Below are positions 12,101 to 22,974 of a stretch of DNA of 64,000 nt, piece by piece. The stretch's first letter is position 1. Every line of letters starts with the position of its first letter. The notes beneath the pieces were generated by a model. It saw nothing but the letters and a program-made list of their open reading frames with translations. It was not told the origin of the DNA and did no database searches. The position numbers and the translations under genes were made by a program. Origin of the DNA: Puccinellia tenuiflora (Eukaryota > Streptophyta > Magnoliopsida > Poales > Poaceae); NCBI GenBank assembly GCA_012064385.1, contig QRDG01000925.1, forward strand, positions 310,001 through 374,000, in the 5' to 3' direction.

Positions 12101-13192
12101 TGCCATGGTGTTCTTGCGGTAGCTGCGGATTGGTGGCCATCCCACCACCTGAGCCCTGCGCATCAGTAATTCAGAATAAGAACCGAAAACGGAGCTGGCA
12201 CAACATTTGATTTTGCCTATGCTAGCGAGCTAAAAGCAACCTAATTAACCATCAAACAGCAATAAATCGCATCGCAAGGTATGTTCAAACCAAACATACA
12301 CTTCATAGTTTGCAGATTAAACCTTTAAGTAAAAGGTAGACCGAAATTTGACCCTTACAATTCAAGCCAAGTGCAGAAATTTGCAGATGTGAAGCTCTCG
12401 TTATAAGTTTCCTAATGAAACTTCAAATAACAGAATCACACATCTAACGTTAGATAGAATGGGGAGTAAAACTGAAGGGTAATTTCATAGTAGATTAGTA
12501 AAACCGCGCAAAGCCGCAAGTGAATAACGTTCTATCCCTGCACGCTCCTGAAACCAAGACATCAAGCAAAATTCAAGACGCGCGCCCACAAATAGCAACC
12601 GCAAAATGGGGCTTTAGGCACCAAATTCCTACCCAAAAAGAGTTCCTCCACGAATCGACAGACCGAATTCAGTCAAATGCATGCCACAGTTTCCAAATTA
12701 CTCCCTTCAGGGAGGCGCAAGCAAACCAAATCACCGTATGATACTTAACGCATCAAAAAAAAAAAATCACGAATTACACATCACTTCCTCCACCCAATCG
12801 CGCTCCAGCCCAGCCCTCTGCATCCCGCAAAACTCGGCAGAACGCCGAGAAACCGTCAAATCCACAAAATTCGCGGGAGAGATAGGCACCTACTTGGCAG
12901 CAGGCTGCGGCGGTGCCGCGACCTTCTTGTCCTTCTCATCTCCGGACTTCTCCTTGCCTTTCCCGCCGGCGGCAGCCGGCGCAGGCGGCACGGCCTCGTC
13001 GGAGAACACTCGCTTGGCGCCCTTGGCGGGCAGCAGCTCCAGGGTGGTGGCGGCGGCGGCGGCTGGACGGCGGTCGGGAGACTCGCAGCCGGGAAGCCCG
13101 AGGCGGAGCTCGGTGCCTTTCAGGTCGTCGTCAGCGCGGCCGCCGGCGGCGGCCGAGAGGCCTATGTAGTCGAGCTCGAGAGGCGGCGACAT
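9183..13192 (-). CDS. IAA17: Aux/IAA auxin-response repressor (IAA17-like), five exons
   Basis: Exons on the minus strand are 12894-13192, 11917-12155, 11076-11175, 10254-10315 and 9183-9223. All introns are GT-AG (738, 741, 760 and 1030 bp). The joined frame is 741 nt, or 246 residues. Domain I is TELRLGLPG (28-36, an LxLxL motif that recruits TOPLESS co-repressors). Domain II is VVGWPPIRSY (103-112), the degron bound by TIR1/AFB F-box receptors with auxin. The PB1 part runs from about 139 to 233: domain III FLYVKVSMDGAPYLRKVDL with its basic patch, domain IV YEDKDGDWMLVGDVPW and ESCRRLRVMKGSDAVGL. It should act in the nucleus by dimerising with ARF factors. The ATG at 13192 is chosen because MSPPLELDYIGL is the family N-terminus. 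The IAA17 assignment rests on my memory of the rice protein. The C-terminus reads GLAAPRAGEKSKNKN, one alanine more than the usual GLAPRA. Confidence 0.95.
9808..9965. mobile_element. Stowaway (Tc1/mariner) MITE in Aux/IAA intron 4
   Basis: The 158-bp element starts CTCCCTCCGTTCC and ends GGAACGGAGGGAG, flanked by TA dinucleotides (9806-9807 and 9966-9967). The two arms pair over most of their length (TATAAGATGTTTTAGC with its complement). This is a canonical Triticeae Stowaway. It lies within the last intron of the Aux/IAA gene and should be spliced out. Confidence 0.92.
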
Positions 13193-13430
13193 GGGAAGCA
13201 GCAGGACATGAACTGGAGGAGTTGGAGGGGGGAGGAGGAGGGGAGTGGAGTGGAGCTGGTCGCTGCTGGTGGTTTGATTGCTATAGGAGGGAGAGGGAGA
13301 GCAAATGTGGTAGCAGCAGCAGGGACTAGACTGGAGACTGTAGACTGTAGCAGAGTGGAGGGTGGCTGTTTGATGCTTTTGATTGCTCATGTGCTCTGCA
13401 TTTTAATGTCTTTTCTTTCTTCTTATAAAA
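13193..13430 (-). promoter_or_regulatory. Putative Aux/IAA core promoter and 5' UTR
   Basis: Reading the minus strand, TATAAGA (complement of 13421-13427) lies about 235 bp before the ATG. A CT-rich leader (TCTCCCTCTCCCTCC around 13285-13300) follows, as is common in plant 5' UTRs. One exact auxin-response core TGTCTC lies farther upstream at 14024-14029 on the plus strand. Positions are inferred from motifs only. Confidence 0.35.
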
Positions 13431-13439
13431 ATGGTGAAC

Positions 13440-15755
13440 ACACCATAATAAAAATAAGGGCTTCTATAATTGGATTTTTCCTCAGTGACACTATTATCTA
13501 TTAAATTTAAAATAAAAAAGCAAATGAAAAATAGAGAAACGTTTCTTTGATCTTATATTCAAAGGATAAATGTTGGATTTCTGCAACCCACTTGTCCTTT
13601 TTCTGGAATCATTTTTAAGAAAAATGAGAAAAATGCATAATAACATTACAATTATATTTTGCGTGTGGATTAATATCGATTTGGACACATGTTATTGTCA
13701 TGTTTTTCCTACTGATGTCTATCACATACCTATAAAATCTATGTGTTTTCCACTCATCTATTTTGTACATATATTTTTTTTATCATATTCATGTGGTTTT
13801 TATTCTACGTTTTCCAAATATTCAAGATCAAAAACACTTTAATTATGTTTTGCGATTCATGGACCAAAACTAGACTCAACCGACACTTATGGGGTAAAAT
13901 TTTAACTTACCTTGTTAAATTATTTTTATCCTCAAATCTCCATTTGGATTCATATTTGTGAATATCGTACGTCATAAATGTGCATTTTAGAATCTCGCCA
14001 CTCTATTAGCATAAGAATATACGTGTCTCAGAATTCAAAGGTACAAACGGAGAAAAATAACAACTATAGTATGGTGTCGTCTCGAATTGTCTATGAATTA
14101 ACACTGCAACGACTTGTATTAAAGTGCAAATTACACCAACCCACATATACTAAGGTTAGAGTTTCACGACCAGAACGCAAGATTTTTTTAATAAATCACA
14201 ACTTTTGGGGTACGGACTTTCACATGACCCATATCTTCTGGTTTAACTTTGGTTGACATTGTTTCGACACTCTGAACCCACCAATCGGACGACATGTGTC
14301 GAAGAAACTGTTCGCCCGAGGTTTTTTCCACAAGTCAAGACCCGACCTAGCCTCGAAAAAAATCAAAAGAGTTCAAAAAGTGTGAATAATCTTGTATTAC
14401 AAACTACCTTAATTATGTGATTAATCTAGGAAATAACTAGCTCACTTTGCCAAGTTGTTAGAATATTTTATATATTTCATAAATTTAGTCAAACTTTAGC
14501 AAAAAATTGTGATATTTTTATTTTTCCTACTAATTCAAACTACCCTGCCTAAGTAAACTCGGAAGAAACCTAAGCTTATTTTGGCTAGTTGTTTGTACTT
14601 TGAGCTAAATTTCGTTTAGAAATTCCATATATTCTAAGAATTCTATGAAAAAAATTGTGACCAAATTTTGATCTAGGAAAAAACAAAGTGAATCGGCTCT
14701 TTTCGCACATGTCGTCTCACGTGTGGGTCCAAAGGTCCAAACGGTCAGAAACACCTTAAAACACGAGCATTTTCTAAAACAAGGGTAAAATATCTCGCGA
14801 ATTTGTCCATCTTGTCTTCATTCTGAAACAACTTCTCCAATTATTGTGATTTTCTGGAAAAAAAATCTCTTCGATTGGGATTGTGCGAAACCCTAGGCCT
14901 GATAGTTGAGATTTTTTGGCATTTCATCTATATTAGATGAAAAAACATAAGCAACTAGAGGTCGAAGTCCATTTGAAATTTTCGTATTGAATGTAGAGTG
15001 GAGAAATATCTTCAAACAATCCTACAAAGCCAGCAAAAAGACATTTAAGACGGTCCAAATGTTATCACTTTGCGACTAAATGTGAAGTTTCAACCTTGGA
15101 AATCAAATTCGTAGGAATGCTCACATACTGAAACACGCTTATATATGGACAGGTAAATCCGGTTGGTTCTTAAATTACATACCCCATTGAAACTCAAAGA
15201 TGAGATAATTAAAACACAGATGCAAAATTAGGCGGTTGATCGATGGATCGTGAAGGAATATATTCTGCTGTGGCCTGCGGCCAAGTCGGAAGAATTTTGG
15301 CAACCGGGAGAAAGAGGCGGTACGTGCGACACAAGCGCCTGCAAGAAAAAGGAAAAAAGTGAAGAGAGATCGCACCTAATATTCCAATGCAGAGCCGGCA
15401 GATCTCTGTTCCTTTTTCCGGCCGAAGCCGAAGTGGGTGTTATGTGTATGTTCTTGGTGGAGGAAGCATCCGATGATCTGGATGACCTTTTTCGTGCGCC
15501 AAAACTGAAGAAAGAAAAAACGCCAGATGGAGAAAGGCCTCACCAAAGAGGCATGCGATCATCTCATCTCAAAATATAAAAATAAAAAGTGGGCATGCGA
15601 TGGTCTGCACAAATTAAATAAGACGAGATCATAACGGTACTGCTTGAACCGATCTCATCCATAGGGAAGATTGTAATCACGTCTTCTCAAACACGAACTT
15701 GGGATTACAGACTTGCTAGATGAAGTATAATGTGTCACCAATATTTAGAACAAAA
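13440..15755. other. AT-rich region upstream of Aux/IAA, no gene seen
   Basis: Only short chance ORFs. The 13450-13560 part is likely distal promoter. From about 13700 to 15170 the sequence is AT-rich, with no terminal repeats I could pair. Confidence 0.45.
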
Positions 15756-15759
15756 TAGT

Positions 15760-15842
15760 ATTTACATTTGTACCTAAATATAAAATGTTTTATACGCAAA
15801 TATAGGCTACCAAAACATTTTATATTTAGCAACGGAGGTAGT
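15760..15842. mobile_element. Short Stowaway-like MITE remnant
   Basis: CCTAAATATAAAATGTTTTA near the left end pairs with AAAACATTTTATATTTAG near the right, which ends in CGGAGGTAG. Size and sequence resemble an eroded Stowaway MITE. The left terminal CTCCCTCCG is lost. Confidence 0.6.
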
Positions 15843-17200
15843 AATAACTAACGAGTTTGCTTTAGACCAGTCGACTAGTTTTGTATAGAACGAGTCGACC
15901 CAATAGAAATTGTATGAGCTACTAGACTTTTATAGGTTGCTACCCAATTCGACATTTATTGTGTAACCGTCGCACATTTTGAGAGTGTGCAACACGCTAT
16001 GTTTATAATGTGCAACTGCATTTGTTTGAAATCACTCGATTTTGTATCACCCGTTTTAATAAAAAAAATGTGTAACTACTTTTTCATAATGTGAAACTAA
16101 ACGACCCATTTATTTCCGTAAGAAAGAAGACCACGAATGTCATTTCATCACAAAATTTACACGTATGTAGAACATCTGGATATGTTTATGACCACTTTTT
16201 CAGATATTTCTAAAATGTTTTACTATTACTTTTACTGTTTTATACTCGGCCAGGAGCATGTGAGAACTTGGGAATCTTGTAGAGTAAAAAACTGTCAAGC
16301 GAAGCCATGGACGAGGTTTTGCGTTTGCGTTCGTGTGCGCATGATGCGTACCACTGATGGGTGCCGCGAAAAAGCGCACAGGTATGATCGACGAAATCTT
16401 TCTTCGTGCTTGCCGAAGCAGCGGGCGGTACATTTTCTATGGTAATATTGTCGTCAAAATGCGTTCTCGCTCACCTCGAGACGACAGACAAGCCTCGCTC
16501 GCTCGCTCGCTCGAGTAGTTCCCTCGACAACTTTTTGAGGTTGTGTGGTGAGTGAAAGCCGGCGATGCGTGCCTGCTGGACAGCCAGCAATGGCCGGGTG
16601 AAACCTGTAAGCTTCACCTTTGGAGTGATGCGACGCACGCACGCACGCACGCACGCCTTTGGAGTGAAAACTAGCCCAGAAAGTGCCTCCTCTTTTGCCT
16701 CCCTGTAAGCTGGGTAATTCTGTCTTAGGGAGCAAACCACGGTTAGTTTAGAACGCAAGGCAACTTTCCTCTTTTCCCTAGCTTTGCTTTGCTTCGGTTC
16801 CTTCCATCTTTTCCCCTTCCATGCGTGTGTGTTGTCTGCCATTATAATACTACGTGCTATCACTGCGTGTGAAAGTGGTGGAATGATTCGATTGAAATAG
16901 AAGGATTAGGACGAACAAACCCATTTTCTTGATGTGTTACTACTGTTGCACCACTGTATGAAATTAATTATCTCTAGTGAAATTATATATAGTGGCCAAT
17001 CTTAAATAAGTGAGCCTAGCTTACTTTATTGGGGAAGTAGACGGTAGAACCCAGTCGTTCAGGTTGAAGTTCTCATGGACGAAGATTTTAGATTCTTATT
17101 ATTTCAAAATAGAAAAAGAAAAACGATGTCGTGCTTCACCCACCGCATTCCTTTCAACAATAATACATATTACAATTGTATCCTATATACCTCGCACGTG
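15843..17200. other. Intergenic DNA with simple repeats
   Basis: A CTCG microsatellite at about 16495-16513 and an ACGC microsatellite at about 16632-16656. The second is bracketed by two copies of CCTTTGGAGTGA. The ORFs running through them are artefacts of the repeats. No gene seen. Confidence 0.5.
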
Positions 17201-17204
17201 TTTA

Positions 17205-17775
17205 GAGAAGAAAACAAACATGATAAAGTTTGTATGCTCATAAAATTAATAGGATTAAAATAAACAAAACAATATTAGTTAAGATAAAATATCTTGTAAG
17301 GGGGAGAATATTTGTCTTTGAACACAACCGTTCGTTTTTCTCTATTTCAACTCAATAATTATCTCCCGAACTTCGAGCTCAAGTGGAGAAAAATGACTTA
17401 ATTGTGGCATGATGGTGGGAAATCCCATTTAGCTCCCGAGCTCACTAGAGTGCTTTATCTAAAAATTTAAAACATTATTTTGAAAGCTCCATTTTTCTCT
17501 AAAAATACATAAGCACAAGCACAAACATGTGTGTATGCATGTATAAAGTTTTGCCCACATATAAGCTCAGAGTTGATATACACAAGAAAAAAAATCTAGG
17601 GATTAAAATCAAGTTTTTTTTTCCTTTTTGGAACCACAAATTTATCTTTTTTTACAACCGAAAATATATTATTTAACAAAAAAAAACTTAGCAAGATTTG
17701 GTGGGGGTGGATCGACCTAACGGCCCGGCTCGGTGCTCCTCCGGTCGCGGTCATCGTCTTTCCTAACAGAGCCAT
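17205..17775 (+). repeat. Direct duplication, copy 1 (about 0.56 kb)
   Basis: It shares nearly collinear sequence with 18000-18572, for example ATTAAAATAAACAAAACAA, GGGAAATCCC, GCACAAGCACA and GGTGCTCCTCCGGTCGCGGT, offset by about 797 bp. There are no TG...CA ends and no primer site next to it, so it is not obviously an LTR pair. Confidence 0.85.
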
Positions 17776-17830
17776 GCTGGCGGCGGCTGGTGCTTCAACT
17801 TCGGCGCGTCATGATGTGGTGTGGTGGCAG

Positions 17831-17855
17831 CCCCCCCCCCCCCCCCCCCCCCCCC
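17831..17855 (+). repeat. Poly-C tract of 25
   Basis: Uninterrupted run of 25 cytosines between the two duplicated copies. Length may vary or be misassembled. Confidence 0.9.
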
Positions 17856-17999
17856 GTCCCTGCTCGTGGAGATATTGACCGACTATGGAGTTGTTGCGGT
17901 GTCCATCCCGACCTTGCCCGTTAGGTAGTGCCGGCGGTGAGGAGGGGGAGGCACGGCTGCCAGTGAAAGCTGAGCCGACTTCGGTCATGGCGGGGGATG

Positions 18000-18572
18000 A
18001 CCAAAGAAAACAACCATGATAATGGTTGCATGCTCATAAAATTAGCATGATTAAAATAAACAAAACAAATATAGTTAAGATAACACATCTCGTACGAGGG
18101 AGAAAAATGTCTTTCATGAAACACAATTTTTTTTTGTTTTTCTCTCTTCCAACTCAAAAACTATCTCCCAAACTTTGAGCTCGAGTGGAGAAAAATGGCT
18201 TAATCGTGGGGTGATGGTGGGAAATCCCCTTTAGCTCCCAAGCTCACTAGAGTGCTTTAACTAAAAATTAAAAAACATTATTTTGAAAGCTCCATTTTTT
18301 CTTCAAAAATACACAAGCACAAGCACAGACATATGTGTATGCATGTACAAAGCTTTGTCCACATATATGCTCAGATGTGATATACACAAGAAAAAAATCT
18401 AGGGAATAAAATCAAGTTTTTTTTTCCTTTTTAGAACCAAAAATTTATCTTTTTTTACAACCAAAAATATATTATTTAACAAAAATTTACTTAGCAAGAT
18501 CTGGTGGGGGTGGAACGCCCCGGCGGCTCGGTGCTCCTCCGGTCGCGGTCATCGTCTTTCCTAGCAGCTCCT
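18000..18572 (+). repeat. Direct duplication, copy 2
   Basis: Partner of 17205-17775. The copies end at CGGTCATCGTCTTTCCTA, after which the flanks diverge. Confidence 0.85.
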
Positions 18573-19385
18573 CCGTGGCTGGAATACATCTAGACGTTGT
18601 GGCAGGGCGGAGGTGGACGACGCAGTGACACGGAGGAGGAGCGGAGCCGCCTACCGCCGTTCAATCCGTCCGCGGTCTATTCGGACGTCTTGGTGGATGC
18701 CGAGTACACCAGCCGCCTCCACAGCTTCTCCACCACTGGCATCGAACCGCCTGACAATATGTCCGACGAGGGAGCCACCTCTTCCCCCTCCAAGCTGCGC
18801 CGGTCATTCATATCGATTTCGGCTAGAATGACAACATTCAAAATTCCGACAAGAAAATCTTTCTCCACGGCCTACGCCGATTAATTATATCGACGTTGCC
18901 CGAGAACGGCCACTTGACCAGAGATATATACATCTGTGAGAAGTAGCTCTAGCTCGAGCAGTGCATTGGGAAAGCCTAGGAGTTTTGACTTTAATTCGTA
19001 CCAAACTTTGCATCAAGGCTGGAATATTGGAGTCAAATTAAAGGGGTTTAGATTTAGGGTTTAGTTTTATTTTATGAAATCAAGTTGTATACAAATTTGT
19101 GTTTCAATTAAATAAAGTTGTCTCAAATATTAAAAAGCTTATTCGGGCCCGACCGTTTAAAATGACTTTGGTGTGGAAGGCACGAAAAAAAAAGTCGAAC
19201 AACCAGAGCGGGCGAGGCGGGTGGATGGCGTAGTCGCCCCGCCGCCGTAGCCGGAACCGTAGGCCATGACCGAAGTCCCTTCGGGCGCCATCGTGAAGTC
19301 TGGAATCATTCCACTGGATCGAGTTGACAGGATATAATAATAAGAAAAGAAAAGAATAGAAAAGCTCACAATCATACGCCGTATA
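18573..19385. other. Unidentified, GC-rich coding-like segment then spacer
   Basis: 18597-18884 is open on the plus strand (95 codons, including PSAVYSDVLVDAEYTSRLHS) and partly open on the minus strand. No family recognised. 19160-19320 is another GC-rich piece. Both may be fragments caught in rearrangements or simple chance. Confidence 0.3.
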
Positions 19386-21050
19386 TCTATACCTAATAAT
19401 AAAAGCAATAAGGTTTCTTTGGTTCGTCCGTCCGTTTTTTACTGTTTTGCCCTTCCACCGTACCAGTTCGTTGCTTTTATTTCTTCTCTCCCCCCGACCG
19501 AACGATCCCCTTCTTCCGTAACAGAACACCACCATACATACTGCGCAACTCTACCAACCCTGGTTCCCCGTTGCCGCCGGATTGAGATCCTGCGCCGCCG
19601 CACCCCTGGTTCCCCGTCTCCGCCGGGTTTGGATCCCGCACCGCTGCACCCCTGTTTCCCTTCGTCGTCGGGTTGGGATCCCGCGCCGCCGCCGGGCGAA
19701 GCTCCCGCACCGCCGTCTACAAAATTCTGGTGTGGCGCATGCATCTGCTTCCCCTGCCGGCAATTGTTTTTCTCCCTGTGCTTCTGATGATGTGCATCTC
19801 CCTTCTGTGCCGCCGAGTTGCTGCGAGGCCTTTAGCGGATCATGGAGTGCCACGCCCAGTGCTTGGCGATCCATGGCCAGCGACGGCCCCACCTCCGCTG
19901 CAATAGCCACGGATGTCGCCGTCTACATCAACTAGAAGGCCCGCAGTTGGGCGGCTACCTGTCGTACTCCATGGACTACTAAGGTGCTGGCTTTGCTAAA
20001 GTACATAATCCGAAAGCTGAGCTTAGTGCTGCAGATGTTGAGCTAGCACGCACATGCAAGAGGGCAGTGCTTGTGTGCTGCCCCTTCTTTGCCCTTCTCT
20101 GTTTTTTTTTTCGCTCGGCCGGAACCTGTTGTTTGCAATCAAAATCCAGAAGCACTTGGGATGGATGTGATGCTACGTGCTATTGTGTGGTGCCTATTGT
20201 ATCTCTCTGTCCTTCTCTGCATTTTTTTGCTCGGCCAGAGTCTGCTGCTTGCAATCAAAATTCAGAAGCTCTTGGGATGGATGTCATGCTAGGTGCTACG
20301 GTGTTGTGCCTGTTATCCACTTCATGAAAATTCAGAAGCCATCGCCATTTGTTGGTGTGTTGATTCCGACCTGCATCATATCTCCATGGCAATATCTAAA
20401 GCAAATAGTAGAAGTGCAACCGAATATTGTGAGCATAACTGGTTTAATTAAGAGCTTTAGTTGCACAACGACAAGGATATCATTTCCTGATGGTAATCTT
20501 GTTAGCTGCAATCTGAAATTTCATGTCAGTTCGAATTTACATGAACACAGAGATATCTGTTTCTAGATTGTTGCCCTCTTGATGTATGCAAAATGAACTA
20601 CTATTGTACTTTATTAAACAGAAAGTTGTGCCATGTTTGTTGACTAGAATGTTTTTGGTTAAAGGCTTTCTATTTTCATTCTCTCCTTTGAAACATAATG
20701 AGGACGATTCTGTCAAATTATTTGAGCTGATTCATCATGTTTTTTTTCGTATTGTCATATTAGTACCAAATATCAAAACTCTACATTTTCTGTCAACATT
20801 TTACAATTTAGGTTCAGTTATTTATTGGTTTGCATCTTTTTACTTAGAAATTTGAAACCCCCAATTCTTCAGTTCTAGATATTACCAGCTAATATGTCTT
20901 TGATTTTTTGTTGTCGTGTGCTAGAATTTTAGGTAAACATTGGTTGTTGGGTTTAACATTGCATAAGCATGAACTGTTTTTATGATACTGTTTTTTTTTT
21001 CAAGGCTGATCATTATATTTCCCCGTCGCAACGCACGGGCATTTTGCTAG
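19386..21050 (+). mobile_element. Helitron, non-autonomous, with captured GC-rich DNA
   Basis: It starts 5'-TCTATACCTAATAATAAA and ends GCTAG-3' inserted between A (19385) and T (21051), as Helitrons do. A hairpin CCCGTCGCAACGCACGGG (21022-21039) stands 7 nt before the terminal CTAG, a standard plant Helitron 3' end. No Rep/helicase ORF is present. The 19560-19930 part is GC-rich and open in several frames; it repeats a unit with CACCCCTG-TTCCC and GGTTGGGATCCCGC. That looks like captured or expanded exon sequence of unknown origin. Confidence 0.85.
20092..20318 (+). repeat. Tandem duplication inside the Helitron
   Basis: Two copies of about 110-118 bp, starting CCCTTCTCTG / TCCTTCTCTG. Both contain GCAATCAAAAT-CAGAAGC and TTGGGATGGATGT. 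The second copy is diverged. Confidence 0.85.
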
Positions 21051-21890
21051 TACATACCTAATTACGCGCGCACGCGTCGATGTCCGAAGTAGACGAACGT
21101 GGCCGTGGCCGTGCGTGGCTGGAGTGAGTCGTCGGAGGTCGGAGGGGTGGACGACGGTTGACTGGTCATGTCGGGGCCGGCCGTGTGACAGGCAGGTCGA
21201 CAGGAGGGCATGTACCGGCGCCGGCCACCGCCACCGCGCGCACGTCACTTCATCTTCTCTCTCTCTCTCTACCCTCGCCAGCCACATGCTGCCGACACCC
21301 ACCTCCCGCTCTTCCCAATTTAGCCGGTACACAGCACATCAGAGCTTCTTCTCTCGTTCCGATGGCCACACTTGCCAATGTGCCACACCTTCGAGCCTGG
21401 CCGGTTGCAGAAGTTCGTTACAAAAAGTCTATTTTCTCGGAAGGAAGGAGCACACCTTCGATCTTTCCAAACCTCGGGGCTAGTGTTGTGTTTGGCATCA
21501 TAGCTGAAACTGCAGTGTACTTGTACTTCAGGCTACCAAAAGCAAAGCAAGCACGCACCAACCAGCCGCTGCGCTAGCTGCAACATTTGGGGGTAACGCC
21601 GGTCGAGGCGAGGACGGACGCAACGAAGAAGAAAAAGGCGACACAACAGAATCATGTCCATCGATCCTAGCTTGTCTCTTTTGAAGTACCCTCCTGCCTT
21701 GCAAATTGAAATCCAGCAACTTTTTCTGCCCTCGTGCTTCGATCGACTGCAAGCACTGCCGTGGTCGGTCGATATACCTACGAGAGCGCGGCGACCACCG
21801 GCACAGCACAAGCAAAATGAAAAGAGAGCAACCAAAACAACAAGACGCATTTGTTCCCTTTCCCACCAAAAATGGCCTTTATGTTTCTAT
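21051..21890. other. Intergenic DNA, GC-rich, no gene recognised
   Basis: Open frames of up to 139 codons occur on both strands but give no recognisable peptide. A CT microsatellite sits near 21255-21270. Confidence 0.4.
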
Positions 21891-21899
21891 TTCCACAAA

Positions 21900-22970
21900 C
21901 AAAAAATCCATTTAGCCAAAATCCATTTCTATTTCCAAAGTTTTGCTTCCCATTATTAGTTCCAAACTCATCACGCCTTTGGTTTCTACTTTATATATGT
22001 GAGTTAGAGTACTCTCAGTCTCAACACCATATTTGTCTTCATCAGATCGTCGTTGTCTAGTTTCAGATTCTTGAAGATCGAACGCGACATCAGGTTTACC
22101 ATAGAACCACAATCGACGAGCATCCTCAAAATCGGCGACACGTTCATGTGTGGATACAATGACATTAAATTCTTCACTGGTTCCTCCGATTTCTCAAAGA
22201 TGACATTCTTGAGACCAAAGTCTGATTGGGCCACTTCTCCGTCCTCATTTAAGACGTGAAGCTCGATAGAAAAAATATTACACCATGTTCATGTACATGC
22301 CCATCCTAGCCAGCGACATATCAAAGTCTATCGACTCCTCTTCCGGCTCATCCGCCGGCTCGGACATGTGCTTAGCCGAGCCCGACGATTCTTTGTATAC
22401 CGACTTTGATATAGATTCAGATGATTCTGTCGACTTCTTTTCTTGCAAGTCCGTCGCTTTTTAGTCGATGCAGGGCTCGGCATGCTCCACACAGGAGCTA
22501 CTAGGTCAGTCGGTTTTGGCACCCACACCTTGGAAGGTATTATGGGATTATCCTTGTTGGAGGACTCGTCTTTTAGTGTTGTTCTTCGTTTTCCACCTTC
22601 TATTGATTCCTCGGCCTTCGTAATTTCCTCTTTTGAGTTTTCACTCACCCCGAAGGACACCTCTACGGATGAGTGTATCTTGGATCCTTTGGCCTGGCTT
22701 GGCTAGTGCTAGCTTCATGGTCGCGAGATTTATCATGGGGATTTCTCTAATTATGAGCATGAGCATCTATGAGATAACCTTGACCTATTCATTATTCATA
22801 CGGGGTGAATTGAAGACTTTAAAGACTGTCCTGATAAGGGTTTATCGCCTCATCGAGATGTTGCTTTTACCCGTGACGACGACAACAACTAAAAAGGCCT
22901 TTGGAGCGACGAAGGAAACCAAAACCGATTTGCACAACAAGTTGTCCATGATGGCTTATTGATGACTTGA
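21900..22970 (-). pseudogene. Decayed Ty3/Gypsy gag-protease fragment
   Basis: On the minus strand, separate frames show a charged gag-like linker ending in SKVWVPKP (22328-22660). A retropepsin-like block follows: SPILRMLVDCGSMVNLM, then KLDNDDLMKTNMVL (22004-22234). The catalytic triad region is altered (DCGS instead of DTGS or DxGA). Frames are broken and no RT or integrase is near. No flanking LTRs seen. Confidence 0.7.
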
Positions 22971-22974
22971 AATA

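Noticed and set aside
16454..16863. Minus-strand ORFs of 93-130 codons
   Set aside because: They run through CTCG and ACGC microsatellites, with no recognisable domain and no splice context.
17205..18572. The direct duplication as an LTR pair
   Set aside because: No TG...CA ends, no primer site, no polypurine tract and only 0.23 kb between copies.
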